In this document: piece after piece, positions 56,489 through 61,821 of the stretch
Layout of the letters: each line of letters begins with the position of its first letter
Numbering within the stretch: position 1 is the first letter of the stretch
Assembly (NCBI GenBank): GCA_021849075.1
Contig: JAJZTH010000003.1
Location: 1 to 64,000 of the forward strand
DNA length: 64,000 nt
Direction of reading: 5' to 3'
Source of the DNA: Pseudomonadota bacterium
GTDB taxonomy: Bacteria > Pseudomonadota > Alphaproteobacteria > Sphingomonadales > Sphingomonadaceae
Program-made: the position numbers and the translations under genes
The notes under the pieces: model-generated
The model's input: only the letters and a program-made list of their open reading frames with translations
The model's database searches: none
Told to the model about the DNA's origin: nothing

Positions 56489-56851
56489 ATGGCACGTGTC
56501 AAGCGTGGTGTAACCACGAAGGCGAAGCATAAGCGGATTCTAGATCAGGCGAAGGGCTATTATGGCCGTCGCAAGAATACGATCCGTATCGCCCGTCAGG
56601 CTGTCGAAAAGGCCGGTCAATATGCGTATCGCGACCGTAAGGTTAAGAAGCGCACCTTCCGCGGCCTGTGGATTCAGCGCATCAACGCCGGCGTCCGCGC
56701 CGAGGGCCTGACCTATTCGCAGTTCATGCACGGCCTGAAGCTGGCCGGTGTCGAACTGGACCGCAAGGTTCTGGCCGACATTGCTATGCACGAAGGCGAA
56801 GCGTTCAGCGCTATCATCGCCCAGGCGAAGGCCGCGCTGCCCGCAGCCTGA
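56489..56851 (+). CDS. rplT: 50S ribosomal protein L20
   Basis: 120 residues: [17 protein letters not shown] and [20 protein letters not shown] are the L20 signatures. L20 binds 23S rRNA early in assembly. Ends before a terminator at 56879-56912. Confidence 0.97.
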   Translation: MARVKRGVTTKAKHKRILDQAKGYYGRRKNTIRIARQAVEKAGQYAYRDRKVKKRTFRGLWIQRINAGVRAEGLTYSQFMHGLKLAGVELDRKVLADIAMHEGEAFSAIIAQAKAALPAA

Positions 56852-56878
56852 AGCTGATCGATCGCAAGATCGTCAAAG

Positions 56879-56912
56879 GGGCGCCGGGGCAGATGCCTTC
56901 GGCGCCCTTTTT
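56879..56912 (+). terminator. rho-independent terminator of rpmI-rplT
   Basis: GGGCGCCG (56879-56886) pairs with CGGCGCCC (56900-56907) around a 13-base loop, then five T (56908-56912). Confidence 0.82.
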
Positions 56913-56931
56913 GTTTTCTGCCATTTCAATC

Positions 56932-57009
56932 CCGTTCGGGCTGAGCTTGTCGAAGCCCTGCACTTTCTTGAAGAGAAGAGCAGCCCTTCGACAGGCTCAG
57001 GGCGAACGG
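56932..57009. repeat. sphingomonad-type intergenic palindrome (REP)
   Basis: Two 30-base arms (56932-56961 and 56980-57009) are near-perfect inverted complements separated by 18 bases. The arms contain CTGAGCTTGTCGAAG and CTTCGACAGGCTCAG, a motif widely dispersed in sphingomonad genomes. It fills the gap between the rplT terminator and the LysE-type gene. Confidence 0.8.
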
Positions 57010-57047
57010 AATGTCTTTGTGAGCCTGCGACTTGAGGGGCCAATCCC

Positions 57048-57665
57048 ATGTCGCTGCATCTCTGGTGGATTTACGTCACGGCGGTTTTCCTGATTTCGGC
57101 CACGCCCGGGCCGAACATGCTGCATGTGATGACCCAGAGCATCGCCCATGGCCCGCGTAAGGCGCTGAGCACGATGGCCGGCCTCATGAGCGCGGTGCTG
57201 CTATGCCTGGTCGCCTCCGCACTGGGGCTGGGCGCGCTGCTGAAGGCGTCGCCGCGCCTGTTCGACGTGCTGCGCTATGCCGGTGTCGCCTATCTGCTGT
57301 GGCTGGGAATCAAGGCATGGCGCGCGCCGGTGGGCGGCGACGCGGCGAGCGCGACCAACGCCCATTCGGCCCGCGCCCTCTATGCCACCGGCCTGCTGAC
57401 TGGCCTTGCCAATCCCAAGCTGATCATCTTCGCCGCCGCACTCTTCCCCCAGTTCATTGATCTGGAGCGGCCCTTCTGGCTGCAACTGTCGATCCTGATC
57501 GCCAGCTTCGTGGTGATCGAAAGCTTCTGGTATGGCGTCTATGCGCTGGGTGGCGCACGGCTGGCCCGCTGGCTGGCCCCGGCCAACCGGCAGAGGCTGT
57601 TCAATCGCGGCACCGGCCTGCTGTTCATTGGCTTTGGTGGGGCACTTCTAGGCGCACGGGCCTAA
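57048..57665 (+). CDS. LysE family amino-acid exporter
   Basis: 205 residues with six helices. ATPGPNMLHVMTQSIAHGPR is the conserved LysE/RhtB N-terminal motif. Exporters of this family remove amino acids such as lysine, threonine or homoserine. Converges on pspF with three bases between stops. Substrate not resolved. Confidence 0.87.
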   Translation: MSLHLWWIYVTAVFLISATPGPNMLHVMTQSIAHGPRKALSTMAGLMSAVLLCLVASALGLGALLKASPRLFDVLRYAGVAYLLWLGIKAWRAPVGGDAASATNAHSARALYATGLLTGLANPKLIIFAAALFPQFIDLERPFWLQLSILIASFVVIESFWYGVYALGGARLARWLAPANRQRLFNRGTGLLFIGFGGALLGARA

Positions 57666-57668
57666 TTC

Positions 57669-58694
57669 TTATCCAGCGCTTAGTCCGTGCTTCTTCATGC
57701 AGTGGCGCAACTGGTCATAGGTGAGGCCCAGCCCCTTGGCGGTGGCGCGCTGGTTGTAACGGAACCGGTCGAGAGCCGCCCGGATGATCGCCGCCTCATG
57801 CGCGTCCACCGCGGCGCGCAGGTCGCTGACGTCGGCATGAGCCGCTGACGGCGCAGCAGCGGCGGCAACCGGCGCATCGCACGGCGCAACATCCGTCCTG
57901 GGCATCATCGGCCGGGGCTTCCAGGGCGAAGCGAAGGGATCGAAGGTAAGGCGGCTGATCGGCCGCGCCGGCTCGTCCCAGCGATAGACGGCGCGCTCCA
58001 CCACATTGCGCAGTTCGCGCACATTGCCCGGCCAGCCATAGCCTTCCAGCTCCGCCTGCGTCGCAGCGGCGAAGCCAGGCCATTGCGGCCAGTTGAGTTC
58101 GGCCGCCATACGCCGCCCGAAATGATCGGCCAGCACCGCCACATCGCCCTCACGCGCGCGCAGCGGCGGCAAGGTGATGACCTCGAAACTCAATCGATCG
58201 AGCAGATCGGGCCGGAACCGCCCGGCGTCGGCCGCGGCGGGCAGATCCTCATTGGTCGCCGCAACGATGCGCACATCGACCGTCACCGGCCGCGATGCGC
58301 CGATGCGCGTCACCTCCCCATATTCGATCACGCGCAGCAGCCGTTCCTGCGCCGCCATCGACAGCGTGCCCAGTTCGTCCAGAAACAGCGTGCCGCCATC
58401 CGCTTCCTCGAACCGGCCCGGCCGCGCCTTGGTCGCGCCGGTGAAGGCACCCTGCTCATGACCGAACAGCTCCGCCTCGATCAGCGTCTCGGGCAGGGCG
58501 GCGCAGTTCATCACGATCAGCGGCTCGCCCCAGCGCGGCGACAGGCGGTGGAGACGCTCGGCAACCAGCTCCTTGCCGGTCCCGCGCTCGCCAATCACCA
58601 GGATCGGCCGGTTGAGTTCGGCCGCGCGCCCCGCCTGCTCGACCGCGTCAAGAAAAGCGAAGCTCTGGCCAACGAACTGCGTATTTTTCTCCAT
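57669..58694 (-). CDS. pspF: PspF, sigma-54-dependent activator of the psp operon
   Basis: 341 residues. An AAA+ domain (about 8-235) has Walker A GERGTGKE, GAFTGA (sigma-54 contact) and the Walker B region GGTLFLDE; a C-terminal helix-turn-helix (RATAKGLGLTYDQLRHCM) follows an Ala-rich linker. As in enteric PspF there is no receiver domain, so PspA is the likely inhibitor. Start at 58694 fits the family's EANSF-like beginning; a GTG at 58721 is possible. Divergent from the psp operon. Confidence 0.93.
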   Translation of the reverse strand: MEKNTQFVGQSFAFLDAVEQAGRAAELNRPILVIGERGTGKELVAERLHRLSPRWGEPLIVMNCAALPETLIEAELFGHEQGAFTGATKARPGRFEEADGGTLFLDELGTLSMAAQERLLRVIEYGEVTRIGASRPVTVDVRIVAATNEDLPAAADAGRFRPDLLDRLSFEVITLPPLRAREGDVAVLADHFGRRMAAELNWPQWPGFAAATQAELEGYGWPGNVRELRNVVERAVYRWDEPARPISRLTFDPFASPWKPRPMMPRTDVAPCDAPVAAAAAPSAAHADVSDLRAAVDAHEAAIIRAALDRFRYNQRATAKGLGLTYDQLRHCMKKHGLSAG

Positions 58695-58766
58695 GCACCA
58701 ACTTATGGTGAAATTTCCCACCTCTTGGCAAGCGCCATATTGGCACAGACCACTTCAATGAACCAA

Positions 58767-58788
58767 AAAGGACGGAAATCCGCCCTTT
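58767..58788. promoter_or_regulatory. imperfect palindrome, candidate PspF upstream activating site
   Basis: AAAGGACGGA and TCCGCCCTTT are imperfect inverted arms about 10 bases before the sigma-54 promoter. The position suits an enhancer site for PspF, but it is close to the promoter and I cannot confirm it. It could also be a hairpin. Confidence 0.3.
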
Positions 58789-58795
58789 CTTCAAA

Positions 58796-58812
58796 TTGGC
58801 ACGGCATCTGCA
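58796..58812 (+). promoter_or_regulatory. sigma-54 promoter of the psp operon
   Basis: TTGGCAC then TGCAA with GG (58798-58799) and GC (58810-58811) separated by exactly ten bases, the -24/-12 pattern. A start near 58823 would leave about 57 bases before the 57-residue gene at 58880. Its use by PspF follows from the divergent pspF gene. Confidence 0.8.
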
Positions 58813-58879
58813 ATGCTGGAGGCAATCCGCAACGACATGCGGAACCCACATGAAGGCCAAGGTTCAGGGAGTGCATAAT

Positions 58880-59053
58880 ATGGAAAAGACCACCCACAGC
58901 GTTCGCGAAATCGGCCAGCTGATGTCGGTCGCCATCGTCGCCGTCCTGTTCGGATCGACCATGATCCTTTCGGCGGTCGGCCCGGCCCGCGCCAGCGAAG
59001 CCCCGATCCTCGCGACGCAGGACAGCCCCGCGACCTTGCGCTATCTTGCGTAA
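58880..59053 (+). CDS. 57-aa exported peptide, first gene of the psp operon
   Basis: 57 residues. A charged N-terminus (MEKTTHSVREIGQ), a hydrophobic run (LMSVAIVAVLFGSTMILSAV) and a short tail GPARASEAP... which could be cut after ARA, leaving about 18-20 residues in the periplasm; alternatively the run stays as a membrane anchor. AGGGAG lies nine bases before the ATG. It is directly downstream of the sigma-54 promoter and before the pspA intercistronic hairpin. No family recognised; related proteins may be restricted to sphingomonads. Confidence 0.65.
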   Translation: MEKTTHSVREIGQLMSVAIVAVLFGSTMILSAVGPARASEAPILATQDSPATLRYLA

Positions 59054-59070
59054 GGATCGCATGCACCCTG

Positions 59071-59105
59071 GCCGGGGCGGGAAGCCCCCTCTCGCCCGCC
59101 CCGGC
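59071..59105 (+). promoter_or_regulatory. GC-rich intercistronic hairpin before pspA
   Basis: GCCGGGGCGGG (59071-59081) pairs perfectly with CCCGCCCCGGC (59095-59105) around a 13-base loop. No T run follows, so it is probably a processing, stabilising or attenuating structure between the 57-residue gene and pspA (59141), possibly setting different dosages from one operon. Confidence 0.7.
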
Positions 59106-59140
59106 ACCTGAAACAAGATACGACCAGGAGTGACGTTAAA

Positions 59141-59809
59141 ATGGGTATTTTCTCCCGCACCCGCGACATCATAGCCGCCAATGTGACCGACCTGCTCGAC
59201 AAGGCGGAAGATCCCGCGAAGATGATCCGCATGATCATCCTCGAAATGGAGGAAACGCTGGTGGAGGTCCGCGCGTCGGCCGCCCGCACCATCGCCGACC
59301 AGAAGGAAATGCGCCGCCACATCGCCAAGCTGACCGCATTGCAGGACAGCTGGACCGAAAAGGCGCAGCTGGCGCTGAGCAAGGATCGCGAAGACCTGGC
59401 CAAGGCGGCTCTGGTCGAACGGCAGAAGGCGGCCGACATGGCCGAGCATCTCAATCATGAGATCGAGACGCTGGACGATGCGCTGCGCGCGTCGGAAGAA
59501 GACATCGCCAAGCTGCAAGGCAAGCTGCGCGAGGCGCGCACCCGCCAGAACAGCCTGGCCACGCGGATGCAGAGCGCCGAGAACCGCCTGCGGGTACGCG
59601 AAGCCTATGCCGGCGAGAAGGTCAATGACGCCTTTGCCCGTTTCGACATGCTGGAACGCCGCGTGGATATGGCCGAAGGTCGCGCCGATGCGATGAGCCT
59701 GGGCAGCCAGCCCAAGACGCTGGAGGAAGAGATTGCCGAGCTGAAGTCCGCAGACAAGGTGGACGCCGAACTCGCCGCTCTGAAGGCCAGCATGAATAAG
59801 GGAGTTTGA
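59141..59809 (+). CDS. pspA: phage shock protein A
   Basis: 222 residues, long coiled coil. MGIFSRTRDIIAANVTDLL is the amphipathic membrane-binding helix of PspA/IM30; ETLVEVRASAARTIADQKE and the GSQPKTLEEEIAELKSADKVDAEL end are typical. It binds and stabilises the inner membrane under stress and inhibits PspF. Downstream of the intercistronic hairpin. Confidence 0.95.
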   Translation: MGIFSRTRDIIAANVTDLLDKAEDPAKMIRMIILEMEETLVEVRASAARTIADQKEMRRHIAKLTALQDSWTEKAQLALSKDREDLAKAALVERQKAADMAEHLNHEIETLDDALRASEEDIAKLQGKLREARTRQNSLATRMQSAENRLRVREAYAGEKVNDAFARFDMLERRVDMAEGRADAMSLGSQPKTLEEEIAELKSADKVDAELAALKASMNKGV

Positions 59810-59813
59810 CGCC

Positions 59814-60083
59814 ATGGAAGACGTCTTTCTGCCGATCATGGTCTGCGGCATGCTGTTCATCGGCATGCCCTGGCTGATCTTCCACTATGTCACCAAGTGG
59901 AAGCAGGCGCCCAAGATCACCGACGAGGATGAGAAGCTGCTGGACGAACTCCATCTTCTCGCCCGTCGCCTCGAAGAACGGCTGCAGACGGTCGAACGCA
60001 TCGTCGCCGCCGACAACCCCGATTTCCGCCCGCAGCGCCCGGCCCAGGAGCCGGACGACTATAGCTTCGACCGGAGGAACTGA
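59814..60083 (+). CDS. pspB: envelope stress response membrane protein PspB
   Basis: 89 residues. One N-terminal membrane helix (LPIMVCGMLFIGMPWLIFHYV) and a coiled coil (LLDELHLLARRLEERLQTVERIVAAD) as in PspB, which signals with PspC to PspA. Starts four bases after pspA. Confidence 0.92.
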   Translation: MEDVFLPIMVCGMLFIGMPWLIFHYVTKWKQAPKITDEDEKLLDELHLLARRLEERLQTVERIVAADNPDFRPQRPAQEPDDYSFDRRN

Positions 60084-60084
60084 C

Positions 60085-60465
60085 ATGACCGCCCGCCGCA
60101 CCAAATTCTACCTCGACAAACAGAATGGCAAATGGATGGGCGTATGCGCCGGCATCGCCGACTATACCGGGATCGACGTGGTCTGGGTGCGGGTCGCCGC
60201 GGTGCTGATCACCCTGATGGGCGCATTCCCCTGGACGCTGGTCGCCTATTTCGCCGCCGTCTATTTCGCGGACAACAAGCCGTCGGGCCTCTATGCCGAC
60301 CGCGACGACCAGAAATTCTGGCAGGGCGTGCGCACCAATCCGACCCGCTCCACCCGCGACGTCCGCTCCAAGTTCCGCGACATTGATCGCCGGCTGGCCG
60401 ACATCGAAATCTACTACACCAGCCGCAACACGCGCCTGGCCGACGAGATCGACAGCCTGCGTTAA
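60085..60465 (+). CDS. pspC: envelope stress response protein PspC
   Basis: 126 residues. The PspC domain KFYLDKQNGKWMGVCAGIADYTG, one central membrane span (VRVAAVLITLMGAFPW), and a C-terminal module (98-126) RDIDRRLADIEIYYTSRNTR ending DEIDSLR. In E. coli the matching end is ERYVTS...LxxEFxxL. The module is repeated in three of the following small proteins. GGAGG lies before the ATG at 60085. Confidence 0.93.
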   Translation: MTARRTKFYLDKQNGKWMGVCAGIADYTGIDVVWVRVAAVLITLMGAFPWTLVAYFAAVYFADNKPSGLYADRDDQKFWQGVRTNPTRSTRDVRSKFRDIDRRLADIEIYYTSRNTRLADEIDSLR

Positions 60466-60501
60466 GCCGCGATCCGGGGCAGATAACAGGGAGAGACAAT
60501 C

Positions 60502-60792
60502 ATGAATTTCGCTGGTCCCACCTTCGTCCTTGCCATCATCGCCATGTCGACGCTGGGATGGATGTTCACCACCTGGGTCCGCGCCCGCCACGGCTATCCG
60601 GTGGAAAATGAATGGGCGGGCGTCGCTCATCGAACCGACGCCGACGCCGGTCGAAAAATCGACCTTCTTTCAAGCGAAAACGAAAAGCTGACGGGCCGCA
60701 TCAGCCGCCTGGAAGAGCGCATCGCCGTGCTGGAGAGGATCGCCACCGATCCCGCCACCCGCACCGCGCGCGCCATCGAGGAACTGCGCTGA
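60502..60792 (+). CDS. Psp-associated small membrane protein 1 (PspB/PspC-like)
   Basis: 96 residues. Single N-terminal membrane span (about 5-25), then FTTWVRARHGYPVENEW (22-38), a short linker, and a coiled coil (57-96) ISRLEERIAVLERIATD followed by a tail ending AIEELR, matching the PspC C-terminal module. Topology is inferred as N-out or N-in but not determined. Paralog of the gene at 60816. Confidence 0.7.
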   Translation: MNFAGPTFVLAIIAMSTLGWMFTTWVRARHGYPVENEWAGVAHRTDADAGRKIDLLSSENEKLTGRISRLEERIAVLERIATDPATRTARAIEELR

Positions 60793-60815
60793 AGCGCACC
60801 GCAAGGGAAGAGATC

Positions 60816-61160
60816 ATGAACAAGGTTGATATTGCAGACGCTGTTATCATCCCCAACCTGCCATGGATCATCGGTGGCGGACTGCTGATCGGCGCCATGG
60901 CGGTGGCTGGCTGGATTTTCACCACCTGGCTGCGGGTTCGCCATGGCTATCCGCTGGAAAATAGTTGGGGGAAGGCCGTCTATCCGCAGAAGAATGAGGA
61001 AATGGTCGAGCGCATCAAGCTGCTCAGCCAGGAAAATGCCCAGCTGCGCGCCGAAATCGGATCGATGAAGGATCGGCTCATCGTGGTCGAACGCATCGTC
61101 ACCGACGAAAGCCATCAGCTCAATCGCGAAATCGAACGGCTGCGCAGCCCCGCCAACTGA
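60816..61160 (+). CDS. Psp-associated small membrane protein 2 (PspB/PspC-like)
   Basis: 114 residues. Span at about 18-38, then FTTWLRVRHGYPLENSW (35-51) nearly identical to protein 1, and a longer coiled coil KLLSQENAQLRAEIGSMKDR then VERIVTDESHQLNREIERLR, again the PspC-end pattern. Starts at 60816 after GGAAGAG. Tandem duplicate of protein 1. Confidence 0.7.
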   Translation: MNKVDIADAVIIPNLPWIIGGGLLIGAMAVAGWIFTTWLRVRHGYPLENSWGKAVYPQKNEEMVERIKLLSQENAQLRAEIGSMKDRLIVVERIVTDESHQLNREIERLRSPAN

Positions 61161-61209
61161 CGCCACACACATCAGGGCCGGCCAGCGCGCCATCAGGGAG
61201 TGAGAGATT

Positions 61210-61461
61210 ATGAACCCGTTTGAAATGGTCGTCGCCATCGTTGCGATCACCGCCATCGCCAGCGTCGTGCGCGCCAAATATGGCGTCGTGCGCCGGGGCA
61301 AGGGCGAAGACTTCATCCAGCGCGGCCCGGACCCGGAGGCCGAACGCCTCCGCGCCGAGGTGAAGGCGCTCAAGGATCGCGTGGCCGTGCTGGAACGGCT
61401 GGCGACGGACGGCTCCACCGCGCTGGAGCGGGAATTTGAAAAGCTGCGGGACCGCGACTGA
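61210..61461 (+). CDS. Psp-associated small membrane protein 3 (PspB/PspC-like)
   Basis: 83 residues. Short span (FEMVVAIVAITAIASVV), basic VRAKYGVVRRGKG, and coiled coil ERLRAEVKALKDRVAVLERLATD with tail ending EREFEKLRDRD. The C-terminal end matches the PspC module; the juxtamembrane motif is reduced to RAKYG. Confidence 0.68.
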   Translation: MNPFEMVVAIVAITAIASVVRAKYGVVRRGKGEDFIQRGPDPEAERLRAEVKALKDRVAVLERLATDGSTALEREFEKLRDRD

Positions 61462-61489
61462 TCCGGTTTCGCCCGACAGGGAGGCTCTG

Positions 61490-61729
61490 ATGCAAGACCC
61501 CTATCTTTACATGACCTTGGCGGCGACCAGCCTGGCTGGTCTGGCCATCATCACGGTCGCCACACTGCGCGGCTGGAATGGCTGGCTGGAACTGAAGCGC
61601 GCCGAACTGGTGCGTTATGGCCAGAGCGATAACGCACCGCTGCCCACCGCCGCAGCACGGATCGAGGTCGCTGATCTTAAGGAACGCATCCGCAAGCTGG
61701 AAGCGATCGCGGCTGGCGTGGATTTGTAA
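61490..61729 (+). CDS. Psp-associated small membrane protein 4, shortened module
   Basis: 79 residues. Span (YMTLAATSLAGLAIITVATL), then RGWNGWLELKRAELVRYG, linker, and a short heptad VADLKERIRKLEAIAAGVDL that ends before the LxxEIxxLR tail present in proteins 1-3. AGGGAGG lies five bases before the ATG at 61490. Last gene of the psp operon, before the shared terminator. Confidence 0.68.
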   Translation: MQDPYLYMTLAATSLAGLAIITVATLRGWNGWLELKRAELVRYGQSDNAPLPTAAARIEVADLKERIRKLEAIAAGVDL

Positions 61730-61768
61730 CCTGCACGCCGTTCGTTTCGAACGGACGGGAGATACGAA

Positions 61769-61800
61769 AAAGGGCGCGGTGTTGATACACCGCGCCCTTT
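61769..61800. terminator. bidirectional terminator between the psp operon and pheT
   Basis: A perfect 14-base-pair stem (61769-61782 with 61787-61800) with a TGAT loop. The T run is longer on the minus strand (five T) than on the plus strand, so it ends pheT strongly and the psp operon more weakly. Confidence 0.87.
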
Positions 61801-61821
61801 ATCTTGTTTATCGATGGCGGA

